DNA of 64,000 nt from Meishania litoralis (GCF_042611095.1 NZ_JBHFPV010000005.1:1-64000); one strand, 5' to 3'; positions 18,938 to 27,389 are shown, counted from the first letter of the stretch. Translations and numbers: made by a program. Notes: generated from the letters alone by a model not told the origin.

Positions 18938-19111
18938 TTACCTGCTTTTATCCCTTTCAAGAATTACCTTAAGCGCATAATTGTTGTCGCTAAATACGGT
19001 ATTCAGAACATTCCAGCCTTTGGCCGCATAATCATTGAGTTCTTTTTCGAATTCGGTGTCGTTGTTTTTGAAAAGGTTCGACTTTTGTCTTATGATTTTA
19101 TATTCCTTCAT
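18938..19111 (-). CDS. DUF4177-type small protein
   Basis: 57 residues: MKEYKIIRQKSNLFKNNDTE followed by FEKELNDYAAKGWNVLNTVF and a short basic end. The strand-helix-strand pattern with LNxYAAxGWxV is that of DUF4177. The ATG at 19111 overlaps the stop of the upstream gene as ATGA, a classic coupled-translation arrangement. No function is known; 61 bases separate it from the Arc-type gene. Confidence 0.85.
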   Translation of the reverse strand: MKEYKIIRQKSNLFKNNDTEFEKELNDYAAKGWNVLNTVFSDNNYALKVILERDKSR

Positions 19112-19614
19112 GATTTATGTTTAAAATAGCGTTGGATTACTTGTTTTGCCTCAGCTTCTTTCTGTGTGCCTATGAGCAATCTTTTCCCTGACGCGAACTC
19201 TAATTGAATACCTTTGTTTCCTTTTACATTAAGTGCTTTTCTTTTTTTGCCGAATGATCCGCGGTATCCCCATCCTCCGAATTCTTTTATCGGACTGTAT
19301 TTGCGTACATAACAATTTTGAAGTTCTTCCCAACGAACGGTTTTGTCATTCAACTGAAAGGGAAAGAAACGATAATGTATTCCGATATCATCGATTCGGG
19401 TCTTCAGGTTAAAGCTGTACATTAAAAAAAGTACGGGAATTATTGAGAGGAAAATAGCAATTTGGGCCGTCGTATCATGGGCCGAGACATTGCCAGTGGG
19501 TTTGTTGGCAATATACCAGTTATAGGCACAAAAAAGAAGAAAACCGATCATAGCGACGTAGATCAATTTTATCCACCACTGATCAAAGCGCTGTGTTTCG
19601 CTGAAAATACGCAT
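19108..19614 (-). CDS. Two-helix membrane protein with a PH-like cytosolic domain, function unknown
   Basis: 168 residues. Two hydrophobic helices (about 17-34 and 51-67) are followed by a beta-rich region with DDIGIHYRFFPF, TVRWEELQNCYVRKY and GIQLEFASGKRLLIGTQ, the layout of bacterial PH-like domains. It begins 2 bases after the SPFH stop and overlaps the DUF4177 gene by 4 bases, so it is part of the same operon. Role not known; linking SPFH to the membrane is a guess. Confidence 0.75.
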   Translation of the reverse strand: MRIFSETQRFDQWWIKLIYVAMIGFLLFCAYNWYIANKPTGNVSAHDTTAQIAIFLSIIPVLFLMYSFNLKTRIDDIGIHYRFFPFQLNDKTVRWEELQNCYVRKYSPIKEFGGWGYRGSFGKKRKALNVKGNKGIQLEFASGKRLLIGTQKEAEAKQVIQRYFKHKS

Positions 19615-19616
19615 TC

Positions 19617-20474
19617 TTAATGATTTAGGGTTCCAGCATTGACAATAGGCGAGGCATCTTTATCAGAACAAAGTACGACCATAAGGTTACTGACCATTGC
19701 CGCTTTTCTTTCTTCGTCTAAATCTACGACATCTTTTTTACTGAGTTCTTCCAAGGCCATTTCGACCATGCTTACGGCACCCTCGACAATTTTATGCCTG
19801 GCGGCGACAATGGCCGTTGCCTGCTGTCTTTTCAACATGGCGTTCGCAATTTCTTGGGCATAGGCTAGGTAACCTATTCGCGCTTCCAGAACCTCGATGC
19901 CTGCCATGGACAAACGTTCTTGCAATTCTTTTTCCAATGCCTCGCTAACCTCGTTGACGCTTGAACGTAAAGTTATGTCCTCATCCAATCCTTCATCGGC
20001 AAAATTGTCATAGGGGTACATACTGGCCAATTTTCGCACCGCTGCATCGGTCTGTACACGTACAAAATTTTGATAATCGTCAACGTCAAAGGCCGCCTTG
20101 TAAGTATCGGTGACCCGCCACACCAAAATGGTGCTGATCATTACGGGGTTTCCTAACTTATCGTTGACTTTTAAACGCTCACTGTCAAAATTACTGGCCC
20201 GTAACGAAATTCTTTTTTTCGAATATAACGGATTGACCCAAAACAATCCGTTTTTCTTGATGGTGCCGACATATTTCCCGAAGAGCAACAAAACTCTTGA
20301 ACTGTTCGGATTGACCAAAACAAAACCCGGAAGAATTATTATCGCTGCAATAATGGCAATAATGCCTACCGGAGGAATCCGTACAACCATGAATATTCCA
20401 CCCAACAATAAAACAAGGAGGAGTAACAGCATCATATAGCCGTTCATCGGGGTCAAATCTTTTTCGTTTGTCAT
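19617..20474 (-). CDS. SPFH / band 7 domain membrane protein
   Basis: 285 residues from the ATG at 20474 (MTNEKDLTPMNGYMMLLLLL). Two hydrophobic helices (about 12-50) come before the SPFH domain (VNPNSSRVLLLFGKYVGTIK, TILVWRVTDTYKAAFDV, FVRVQTDAAVRKLASMYPYD, LQERLSMAGIEVLEARIGYL), then the helical ANAMLKRQQATAIVAARHKI stretch. SPFH proteins form membrane scaffolds. The longer in-frame start at 20510 adds residues before the helices and is less likely. First gene of the four-gene cassette that ends with an Arc-type protein. Confidence 0.92.
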   Translation of the reverse strand: MTNEKDLTPMNGYMMLLLLLVLLLGGIFMVVRIPPVGIIAIIAAIIILPGFVLVNPNSSRVLLLFGKYVGTIKKNGLFWVNPLYSKKRISLRASNFDSERLKVNDKLGNPVMISTILVWRVTDTYKAAFDVDDYQNFVRVQTDAAVRKLASMYPYDNFADEGLDEDITLRSSVNEVSEALEKELQERLSMAGIEVLEARIGYLAYAQEIANAMLKRQQATAIVAARHKIVEGAVSMVEMALEELSKKDVVDLDEERKAAMVSNLMVVLCSDKDASPIVNAGTLNH

Positions 20475-20563
20475 AATGGTTTGATTTAAGTGATATAAAA
20501 ATGATATCATAAATATATCAATTTAAATATGAATGTCCAAAATTTTTTTATGCACTTACTGGT

Positions 20564-22813
20564 TCAATTACTGCTCCTGAATTTTTTGGTCTTCTTTTTG
20601 TTCGGATTTTTAAAGAGACGTTTGAAGAAGCCATCACGTTTTATGGGTTCGCAGTCCAATGCCCTAAGTACCGAAACATCGGGTTTTGGAAACCTGGCCT
20701 TAGTAATGGAATTGAATTCGGGTTCTCGGTTCATTTTTTGCATCCAAAGCGCGAACAGGGGCAAAGCGGCGTTCGCTCCCTGGCCCAAACTGGTACTTCT
20801 GAATCCTATTTCATGATTGTCGAGCCCGACCCAGGTTACATGTACCAATTTTGGGGTCAAGGCAACGAACCACGCATCTTTATTATTTTGGGTGGTACCT
20901 GTTTTACCTGCAATGTCATTGTTCAATTTATAGGTCGAACGAATACGCGAAGCAGTTCCATCATTAATGGTCGATTTCATCATTTCGAGCATTATTTGTC
21001 CGGTTTCTTTCGAAAAAGCACTGATTTTTGCCCTTTTTGGTTCAAAATCGGCCAAAACGGAATCTTTTTGATTTGAAATACTTTTTATTAAAAAGGGCAA
21101 TACCGCTTTTCCTTCATTAACATATGAAGCATATGCCCCTGCAAGTTCATTCAGATAGATTTCGCCCGTACCCAAAGCCAAAGAGGGTTGTTTGGGCAGC
21201 TCTGAAAAAATGCCCATGTTTTTGGCCTGGGCGATTATGTTTGCGATTCCGGTTTTTTCGAGCACCTTGACCGCAACCGTATTTACCGAATTGCTGAGGG
21301 CCATTTCCATTGAATAGTTCAGGTAGGCTTCGTCTTTGTCACCTGAATTGCTCGGTGACCACCCCTTAAGATTTTCATATTCGACTTCTTGGGCCGAAAA
21401 ATACGTACAAGGAGAAATACCGGTCTCGAGGGCCGCTGTATAGACGAACGGTTTAAAGGTTGAGCCCACCTGTCGTTTGCTCTGCGCTACATGATCGTAT
21501 TTGAAGTTTTTATAATCGACGCCCCCGATCCATGTATGTACCGCACCTGTGCGCGCATCGATGGTCAAAGATCCCGTATTCAAAAACTTTAAATAGTGTC
21601 TTACACTGTCAATAACACTGGCATCGGTTTTTTTGTCGCCCTCCCAATCACTTAGGGTCATGGTTCTTTTTTGTTCCAAAGAGTCCCAAGCCTGTTCGTG
21701 ATTTAGTCCTTGGGCGATCAACCTTTTATAGTGTGGCGTGGAACGTACGGCTTTCTCTACAATTTTATTATTGGTCAGCCATGGTGCTTTATTGCCGTAA
21801 CTCTTTTCGAAGCTCTTCTGCAATGATTTCATGTGGGTCTTCATGGCCGCTTCTGCCATTAGCTGCATTTTATGGTTCAGGGTGGTATAGATTTTTAACC
21901 CTGAAGTATAGATGTTGTACCCGTGGCCGTTTTCTTCTTCAGATTCGGTCCATTTAAGAAGCTGCTTTCGAACCTCTTCCCTAAAATAAGGAGCCAACCC
22001 CGCATCGTGGTCGAATTTGTGATAATCCAATTTTAATGGGATCTCAGATATACTGTCTTTTTCCCTTTCGGATAGAAAATCATTTCTATACATGGATTGT
22101 AGTACTAGGTTACGACGCTCCAAACTTCTCTCCGGGAATATTTTGGGATTGTAGCCATAGGTCGCTTTCAACATGCCGACCAATGTGGCCGACTCTTCAA
22201 GGTTGAGGTTTTCAGCTTTTTTGTTGAAGAACTTCAGGGAAGCGCTTTCGATTCCGAAGGTATTTCCCCCAAAAGAAACGGTATTTAGGTAATGCGTCAG
22301 CAGCTCTTCTTTCGAATAAATTTCCTCCAAACGGGATGCGATTATCATTTCCTTCACCTTGTTCACAGCAATATTGGTCGTTTTACGTTCACGCCTCGGA
22401 TAGAGATTTTTGGCCAATTGTTGTGTAATGGTACTACCGCCCCCCGAAGATTGGTCTTGCATGAGTATGGTCTTCAAGCCAACGCGAAAGAGACTGCGAT
22501 AGTCAATGCCCGAATGATCGTAAAATCTTTCGTCTTCAATAGCTACCAAGGCTTCGATCAGTTGTTGGGGAATTTTTTCAAAAGCGACCGGCTGCCTATC
22601 GAACAAATAGTATTTGCCGATCAAAACGCTATCGGAAGAATAGACCTCGGAAGCCCTTTGATACTTAAAGTCGGAAAGCTCTTTTGTGCCCGGTAGCTTC
22701 CCCCATAGACCTATTCGTACGCTTAATACGAACAAAAACAATAAGGAAAGGGCACCTAGTAAAAAAATCAAGGCGTACCGTAACAACGGTGGTTTTATCC
22801 TTTTTATAATCAA
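20564..22813 (-). CDS. Class A penicillin-binding protein (transglycosylase/transpeptidase, PBP1A type)
   Basis: 749 residues. One N-terminal membrane helix (about 13-32), a GT51 transglycosylase domain with the catalytic EDERFYDHSGID and STITQQLAKNLYPRRERK, and a transpeptidase domain with the three penicillin-binding motifs: SxxK in VGSTFKPFVYTAAL, SxN in LSNSVNTVAVKVL and KTG in IAGKTGTTQNNKDAW. It polymerises and cross-links peptidoglycan in the periplasm. It ends in a basic Lys-rich tail (FKRLFKNPNKKKTKKF). It is 90 bases upstream of the SPFH cassette on the same strand, so co-transcription is possible. Confidence 0.95.
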   Translation of the reverse strand: MIIKRIKPPLLRYALIFLLGALSLLFLFVLSVRIGLWGKLPGTKELSDFKYQRASEVYSSDSVLIGKYYLFDRQPVAFEKIPQQLIEALVAIEDERFYDHSGIDYRSLFRVGLKTILMQDQSSGGGSTITQQLAKNLYPRRERKTTNIAVNKVKEMIIASRLEEIYSKEELLTHYLNTVSFGGNTFGIESASLKFFNKKAENLNLEESATLVGMLKATYGYNPKIFPERSLERRNLVLQSMYRNDFLSEREKDSISEIPLKLDYHKFDHDAGLAPYFREEVRKQLLKWTESEEENGHGYNIYTSGLKIYTTLNHKMQLMAEAAMKTHMKSLQKSFEKSYGNKAPWLTNNKIVEKAVRSTPHYKRLIAQGLNHEQAWDSLEQKRTMTLSDWEGDKKTDASVIDSVRHYLKFLNTGSLTIDARTGAVHTWIGGVDYKNFKYDHVAQSKRQVGSTFKPFVYTAALETGISPCTYFSAQEVEYENLKGWSPSNSGDKDEAYLNYSMEMALSNSVNTVAVKVLEKTGIANIIAQAKNMGIFSELPKQPSLALGTGEIYLNELAGAYASYVNEGKAVLPFLIKSISNQKDSVLADFEPKRAKISAFSKETGQIMLEMMKSTINDGTASRIRSTYKLNNDIAGKTGTTQNNKDAWFVALTPKLVHVTWVGLDNHEIGFRSTSLGQGANAALPLFALWMQKMNREPEFNSITKARFPKPDVSVLRALDCEPIKRDGFFKRLFKNPNKKKTKKFRSSN

Positions 22814-22926
22814 ATCAAAATATTTTCGGCTACAAGATCAGATTAATAATTTAAATCAAGATCTTTCTTAACAATAGATTAAAATTCGTTTTTCTACATT
22901 TAGAGTCCAATATCGACCTTTTGGGT

Positions 22927-23043
22927 ATGGCTCTTATGAAAATCAAGATTTATAAAATGCCATTGATTCCGATAGCTATTGGGGTGGGCATTACGTGCCT
23001 GCGCCGAGCTTATCGAAGCATGATCATAAGAAACAATAAATAG
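22927..23043 (+). CDS. Possible 38-residue small membrane protein, doubtful
   Basis: An ATG-to-TAG frame of 38 residues (MALMKIKIYKMPLIPIAIGV, then GITCLRRAYRSMIIRNNK), 6 bases before the S1/P1 nuclease start, with one short hydrophobic segment and a basic end. However, the middle of it is made of a palindromic repeat remnant (22966-22985) and a GAGCTTATCGAAGC-like segment, so it is as likely to be a chance frame through dispersed repeat DNA. Confidence 0.25.
   Translation: MALMKIKIYKMPLIPIAIGVGITCLRRAYRSMIIRNNK
22966..22985. repeat. Degenerate CCGATAGCTATNGG palindrome
   Basis: attccgatagctattgggg is an imperfect palindrome centred on the AGCT at about 22975. It resembles the perfect tcccgat/atcggga palindrome at 54776-54793 and suggests the same dispersed element. 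Confidence 0.5.
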
Positions 23044-23049
23044 CAACGC

Positions 23050-23820
23050 ATGAAACATATCTTTTTTCTACTCTTATTGTTGACCCAATTAGCATGGGGC
23101 CATGTGCCGGTTTGGTCAAAAACCGGTCATCGTGTTATTGGTGAAGTCGCCCAAGAACATTTAAATGGAAAGGCCAAAAGAATGATCAAGAAACTGCTGG
23201 ACGGCCAAAGTCTTGCCGCAGTATCGAATTTTGCCGATGAGATCAAGGCCGATTCCATTTATCGAAAATTCGGTTCTTGGCATTATGTCAACATTCCGAA
23301 AGGTAAAAAATACCGTGATGTAGAACCTTTTAAATATGGAGACCTTGTTACGGGGATCGAAGAATGCGTCCGTATTATAAAAGATGATGAAAGTTCACGG
23401 GATGACAGGGTATTTTACCTCAAAATGCTTATTCATTTAATTGGCGACCTACACCAACCCATGCACGTAGGCCGATTGGAAGATAAGGGAGGAAACGATA
23501 TTCAGGTACAATGGTTCAACGATGGGAGCAACCTTCATAAAGTTTGGGATGCCAATATGATCAACGATTATGGCATGAGCTATACCGAGTTGACGGCAAA
23601 ACTCCCGAAGTTGGGCAAAAAGCGGAAGAAGGAGCTTCAAGAAGGTGCGGTTTTAGATTGGGTCGAAGAATCTCAGGAATTGGCCGATCAAGTCTATGAT
23701 TCGGTAGAAGTGGGCGAAAAATTATATTATAGATATGGATATGTTTGGTGGGCTACGGTCGAAGATCAACTTCAAAAAGGTGGACTTCGATTGGCAAAAG
23801 TGCTCAATGATATTTTTTAA
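23050..23820 (+). CDS. S1/P1 family zinc nuclease, secreted
   Basis: 256 residues with a signal peptide ending near AWGHVPV, followed by WSKTGHRVIGEVAQEHLNG, where the N-terminal Trp and His are zinc ligands in this family. Other ligands are in HLIGDLHQPMHVG, KGGNDIQV and LHKVWDANMI, and AVSNFADEIK holds the first Asp. These nucleases cleave single-stranded DNA/RNA and remove 3' phosphates; periplasmic or secreted location follows from the signal peptide. It may scavenge nucleic acid phosphate. Stand-alone; the gene that follows runs in the opposite direction. Confidence 0.92.
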   Translation: MKHIFFLLLLLTQLAWGHVPVWSKTGHRVIGEVAQEHLNGKAKRMIKKLLDGQSLAAVSNFADEIKADSIYRKFGSWHYVNIPKGKKYRDVEPFKYGDLVTGIEECVRIIKDDESSRDDRVFYLKMLIHLIGDLHQPMHVGRLEDKGGNDIQVQWFNDGSNLHKVWDANMINDYGMSYTELTAKLPKLGKKRKKELQEGAVLDWVEESQELADQVYDSVEVGEKLYYRYGYVWWATVEDQLQKGGLRLAKVLNDIF

Positions 23821-23920
23821 TGTATTGATTATTAGACGCATATAGTCTGAATTTTATCCAAAAAATGGTTTTTTTATCGAGTAAATATAACTTGGTACAA
23901 GATTTGAAGTTATCTTATTG

Positions 23921-23998
23921 ATGAAATTGGCCGCGGGGATATTAAAAGATCTGCCCAAGTCTTTTAAAGATAGCTTCCAATTTTGCGAAGGGCGCTAA
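23921..23998 (+). CDS. Candidate 25-residue small ORF before a terminator
   Basis: ATG-to-TAA frame (MKLAAGILKDLPKSFKDSFQ, then FCEGR) ending 2 bases before the terminator at 24001-24028. It sits in the 200-base gap after the S1/P1 gene. TTG at 23893 and TATCTTATTG at 23911-23920 give a loose promoter-like pair immediately upstream, so it could be a short leaderless transcript or the 3' end of the nuclease mRNA. The frame alone is too short to be convincing. Confidence 0.25.
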   Translation: MKLAAGILKDLPKSFKDSFQFCEGR

Positions 23999-24000
23999 AA

Positions 24001-24028
24001 AATCGGTTTTCAACAAAACCGATTTTTT
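24001..24028. terminator. Terminator between convergent S1/P1 and alkB genes
   Basis: Stem aatcggtttt (24001-24010) and aaaaccgatt (24015-24024) with a caac loop, A-run before and T-run after, so it works in both directions; the alkB stop codon starts inside the T-run. Confidence 0.9.
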
Positions 24029-24629
24029 ATTTGATTTTTCTAAAGGTCAGATTGATACGTTCCCCAATAGATTTTGATGTTTTCGGAATCTGATGCAACC
24101 AGCTGTGCTGCGTTTCGCCCTTCATAAGCAATAGACTTCCGTGTTCCAGAAGTATTTTATGTTTCAATTCGGGCCGGTTTCTGTGCTTGAGATTAAAGTA
24201 ACGCTCTTGGCCCAACGAGACCGAGGCTATTATAGGGTTGATACCCAACTCTTTTTCATTGTCGGCATGCCACCCATTGCTGTCTTTTCCGTCTCTGTAA
24301 AGATTAAGCAGGCAACTGGTAAACTGCGTTTCGCAGAGATTCTCGATCCGTTCTTTTAGCACCTTTAGTTCGGGCGTAAAATTTCGCGGTTGCATCGTAA
24401 TGTTCGAGTATGTATATGTTTTGTCATTGTCACCGTAAAGTGCCGTAAGCCTGGGCTGTGGGTAGACCTTTCCGAATACCTTGATCGAATCTTGTTGCCA
24501 AAGAATGGTAGTTTTGAAAAGCCGTAAAAAATAATCTGCTTCTTCATGGTCGAAAAAGTTAGGGTAGTAATGGATATCACTATCTGGCAATTTTAGATTC
24601 TGGGGTCGCCGCACAAATTGAGAACTCAT
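24027..24629 (-). CDS. alkB: AlkB-type 2-oxoglutarate/Fe(II) dioxygenase
   Basis: 200 residues. The metal site is in NGWHADNEKELG (HxD) and the second His in GETQHSWLHQIPK; the 2-oxoglutarate-binding Arg is in SIGERINLTFRKI. Family proteins repair alkylated bases (1-methyladenine, 3-methylcytosine) in DNA or RNA by oxidative demethylation. Start overlaps the AraC-type gene's stop codon (ATGA), so it is translated with it. This is an unusual partner for an AraC-type regulator and is discussed under findings. Confidence 0.93.
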   Translation of the reverse strand: MSSQFVRRPQNLKLPDSDIHYYPNFFDHEEADYFLRLFKTTILWQQDSIKVFGKVYPQPRLTALYGDNDKTYTYSNITMQPRNFTPELKVLKERIENLCETQFTSCLLNLYRDGKDSNGWHADNEKELGINPIIASVSLGQERYFNLKHRNRPELKHKILLEHGSLLLMKGETQHSWLHQIPKTSKSIGERINLTFRKIK

Positions 24630-25497
24630 GACAGTACTTGTTTAAGCTGACTTCGGTATTGTGAAGGGTTCTGGCCCGTAAACATCTTGAACTGTTTGTT
24701 GAAGTGCGAAAAGTTATTGAATCCGCTTTCAAAACAGACCTCGGTGATGCTCAAGGTTTTTTCGCTCAAAAGTTTAGAGGCATGTACCAACCGATATTCG
24801 TTCACGAACTGAACGAAGGTCTTGTTCGTTATTTTTTTAAAATAACGGCAAAACGAAGGCACGGTCATGCTGACCAAATTGGCAATTTTGTCCAACGTGA
24901 TTTCTTCCTTGAAGTTATTTCGAACATAATTGAATATAACATTAATCCTGTCATTGTCTTTCACCTCGGTTTCCATAGAAAACCTTCGGCGTTCAATATT
25001 TTGAAGTCCTTTGATTTACCGAGCTCGTTCAGTATGTTCAGAATGGAGAGCAATCGCTGAAAATCGCTTTGATATTCCAAGACTTCGATTTTATCGCCTA
25101 TCTTAAGTTTGGTGTTGCCGGTAAAGGCGATGCCTCCCTTGGCCATTTCAAAAAGCCCCTGTATATTTTTCATTTCGGGAATATCGAAGAATTCGTTTCC
25201 CAAAAAATCCTGTTTCATTTGAACGACCGTTTCGCTCAGATTTCCGGTCAAACTATCCGTAAATCCGCAATGCGGAAGATTGCTGCCGATCAAAATCAGA
25301 TCACCGTCAGTGTAATATGAGATATGGCTTCCTATTTGGCGCTTGCCCGACCCGCCATTGACATATACCAATTCGATCTCAGGATGGTAATGCCAAATAT
25401 TGTTTTTGTTCAATCTATGTTCATCGAACTTCTGGTAAGTAAACGAGTGGCCGAAATTGGGTTCTATGGCCTCAAAAGTAGGTTTCTGTTTTAGCAT
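24626..25497 (-). pseudogene. AraC-family regulator split by a -1 frameshift
   Basis: Two overlapping frames together give a normal-length AraC regulator of about 290 residues. The upstream part (24961-25497, 178 residues) carries a cupin sensor (WHYHPEIELVYVNGG, DGDLILIGSNLPHC); the downstream part (24626-24976, 116 residues) has the two helix-turn-helix units (LDKIANLVSMTVPSFCRYFKK and ITEVCFESGFNNFSHFNKQF). They meet at GGTTTTC near 24980: reading one T fewer or slipping back one base gives Gly-Phe-Ser-Met-Glu-Thr-Glu across the junction. A real mutation, a homopolymer sequencing error, or programmed slippage are all possible. The gene overlaps alkB by 4 bases (ATGA). Confidence 0.85.
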
Positions 25498-25731
25498 ATC
25501 ACTTTAATATTCTACGCTAAAGTTACGTTGGCGATAAATAAATCATCTCTGCAAAATTAACCAAAATATGTTCAATATTGCCCCTTATAGGCTCTTTAGC
25601 TCATTTTGATGTTAAAATCACATATAAATTGGAAAATTGAGCAGTAGTATATCCTTCAGTCTCCACATATCTTTGCCTTATAAAATTTAGTATTAACGCC
25701 CGCTTTTTAGAGCGGCTTAAAAACAAAAGTT
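25498..25731. other. Intergenic region with a promoter-like element
   Basis: No gene seen. TATCTTTG at 25668-25675 fits the TAnnTTTG -7 element for the secreted protein gene that starts at 25732, but no TTG/TTTG element lies at the expected 19-base spacing. Two divergent genes share this region. Confidence 0.4.
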
Positions 25732-26313
25732 ATGAAGAAAGTAATCAGAACAATCGCAATGGCGGCCATATTATTTACAAGTATCAATGTAAATGCAAAT
25801 GAGCCGAGAATTATCACATCGAACGATTCAAAGAGTTTGGTTGTACAGTTGGAGGCAAAATCTGCTGCCACCTTGGTACGATTGGTTGATACAGAGGGTA
25901 ACGTCATTTTCAATGACAATGCCAAAAATGCAAAGGCCTACATGAAGAAATTCGATTTGAATGCATTGCCGCAAGGGTTTTACATTTTAGAGCTCGATGA
26001 TTCGTTACGGACATTGACCTACTCCATTGAAATTGACAAAAACAGTGTCAATATCCTATCAAAAGAAGAAAGTTTGAAGCCGGTTTATACGAAAACAGAG
26101 AATAAGCTTCTTTTGAATCTTCTCAATACGGGCGAACAAAGTATTGAAATAAAAGTTTTCGATAGCAATGACCATATTTTGTTCAGCGAGGTAGTGACCG
26201 ACACGGTAGTTTTGAAAAAGGTCTTCAATTTTGAAACCGCCCCCAAAGATACCTATAGCATCGTCGTGAAAAAACAAGATGAAGTTTATTACGAGACTTT
26301 TGATTTGAAATAA
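25732..26313 (+). CDS. Secreted protein with two beta-sandwich-like domains, function unknown
   Basis: 193 residues with a signal peptide (ending NVNANE). Two related segments follow: residues 35-100 (LVVQLEAKSAATLVRLVDTE, LPQGFYILELDD) and about 120-193 (LLLNLLNTGEQSIEIKVFDS, APKDTYSIVVKKQDEVYYET). The second ends in a form reminiscent of T9SS C-terminal domains but lacks the usual conserved basic end, so sorting through T9SS cannot be claimed. Stand-alone gene; a terminator lies 29 bases downstream. Confidence 0.7.
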   Translation: MKKVIRTIAMAAILFTSINVNANEPRIITSNDSKSLVVQLEAKSAATLVRLVDTEGNVIFNDNAKNAKAYMKKFDLNALPQGFYILELDDSLRTLTYSIEIDKNSVNILSKEESLKPVYTKTENKLLLNLLNTGEQSIEIKVFDSNDHILFSEVVTDTVVLKKVFNFETAPKDTYSIVVKKQDEVYYETFDLK

Positions 26314-26342
26314 ATTGTTGTTTAAGTTGAGTTAAGATGAGA

Positions 26343-26365
26343 AAGGGGCCTAAGGCCCCTTTTTT
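26343..26365. terminator. Terminator after the secreted protein gene
   Basis: aaggggcc (26343-26350), TAA loop, ggcccctt (26354-26361), followed by a T-run: a compact 8-bp stem. The A before and T after allow function in both directions, between convergent genes. Confidence 0.92.
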
Positions 26366-26376
26366 AATAACTTGTA

Positions 26377-26736
26377 TCAAACCTGTAAATACGAATATGC
26401 CCAATACATCAATAAAAATTGAAGGGGTATGCGTAGTACCAACATCCACTTCGGAAGACCCATGGAAGCCCTTTTGTCGAAAAGCATATGAAAATGCACC
26501 GGTAGAAAAAAGATGAGCATTGCGATTATAAAGTAAAGGGCAATTTCTTTGGTATTGGAAAAGAAAAGCGCTGTACCAAGAACTATCTCCGCCAAACCGG
26601 TAAGGTTTACCAAAGGTTTATGGCCAGGGAGATATGCCGGTAGAATGCGCATGTATATCTTGGGTTTTACAAAATGCATGATGCCCGCAATTATATAAAC
26701 GATCGCCATTAGATAAAGATGCCATTGCGAGGTCAT
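26377..26736 (-). CDS. DoxX-like small membrane protein
   Basis: 119 residues with four hydrophobic helices (HLYLMAIVYIIAGIMHF, VNLTGLAEIVLGTALFF, EIALYFIIAMLIFFLPVHFH, VLRIPLQFLLMYWAYSYL), the DoxX/SURF4 pattern. The HF...P..Y and GLAEIxLG motif are typical. It begins 2 bases after the MOSC gene stop, so the two form an operon. Precise role unknown. Confidence 0.82.
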   Translation of the reverse strand: MTSQWHLYLMAIVYIIAGIMHFVKPKIYMRILPAYLPGHKPLVNLTGLAEIVLGTALFFSNTKEIALYFIIAMLIFFLPVHFHMLFDKRASMGLPKWMLVLRIPLQFLLMYWAYSYLQV

Positions 26737-26738
26737 GT

Positions 26739-27374
26739 TCAGCGTAGGTATTTTTTCAGGCGTTCGCGCTTATATTCGGGTAATGAAGTATTGCCAACGG
26801 CCAATTTTACCAATTGAGGGTCCTTTTTTCGCGCCAATATGACTTCGAAACCCTGCTTTACGGTCAAGGGGTTTTTAGATTGTTCGACAAGAACGAACTC
26901 ATCTTCCATACGGACTTCGCCTTCTTCAAGAATACGAACATAGGTGCCCGAATGGGCGTGGTCGATGAACTGTTTTAAGATTGTTTGGTCTTCAAAGCGA
27001 ACACCAAGTTTGTAGCACGGTTCACGGGGTTGTGAGACTTGAACCAGTGCGGTGCCGACCTTATAAATATCACCGATCCGCATCGATGATTCATCCATGC
27101 CCAGAACGGTAAGGTTTTCCCCGAACATGCCCCAGTTCCAATCGAGATTTGGATAAAGGTTTTTCCAATACGGGTATTGGTCCGCTGAAAAAAGGTAGCA
27201 TGCTTTGTTTTCACCGCCATGGTTGACCCTATTGATAATCGTATCTTTGGCCACATCGTTTTTGGTGAGAAAAAGCGGCGAATCTACAGGATATTTGAAA
27301 ATACCGGTTTGTTCATTCTTGCCATTCCATTCAAAAGTAACGGGTTTGCCGATATTCGTTGAAATTACCCTCAT
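26739..27374 (-). CDS. MOSC domain protein (YiiM-like)
   Basis: 211 residues from ATG 27374; a longer frame to 27413 is rejected because the start of that extension lies in the upstream terminator hairpin. Features: PLFLTKNDVAKDTIINRVNHGG, the Cys-containing LVQVSQPREPCYKLGVRF (the conserved MOSC cysteine site, with Cys in EPCYK) and FGENLTVLGMDES. MOSC proteins carry or transfer sulfur or bind molybdenum cofactor; YiiM-type detoxify N-hydroxylated bases. Overlaps closely with the DoxX-like gene downstream. Confidence 0.88.
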   Translation of the reverse strand: MRVISTNIGKPVTFEWNGKNEQTGIFKYPVDSPLFLTKNDVAKDTIINRVNHGGENKACYLFSADQYPYWKNLYPNLDWNWGMFGENLTVLGMDESSMRIGDIYKVGTALVQVSQPREPCYKLGVRFEDQTILKQFIDHAHSGTYVRILEEGEVRMEDEFVLVEQSKNPLTVKQGFEVILARKKDPQLVKLAVGNTSLPEYKRERLKKYLR

Positions 27375-27389
27375 CTTGTAAAAATAAAA

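Noticed and set aside
18706..20474. SPFH/Arc cassette as a toxin-antitoxin system
   Set aside because: There is an Arc-type regulator but no recognisable toxin, and the main protein is a membrane scaffold.
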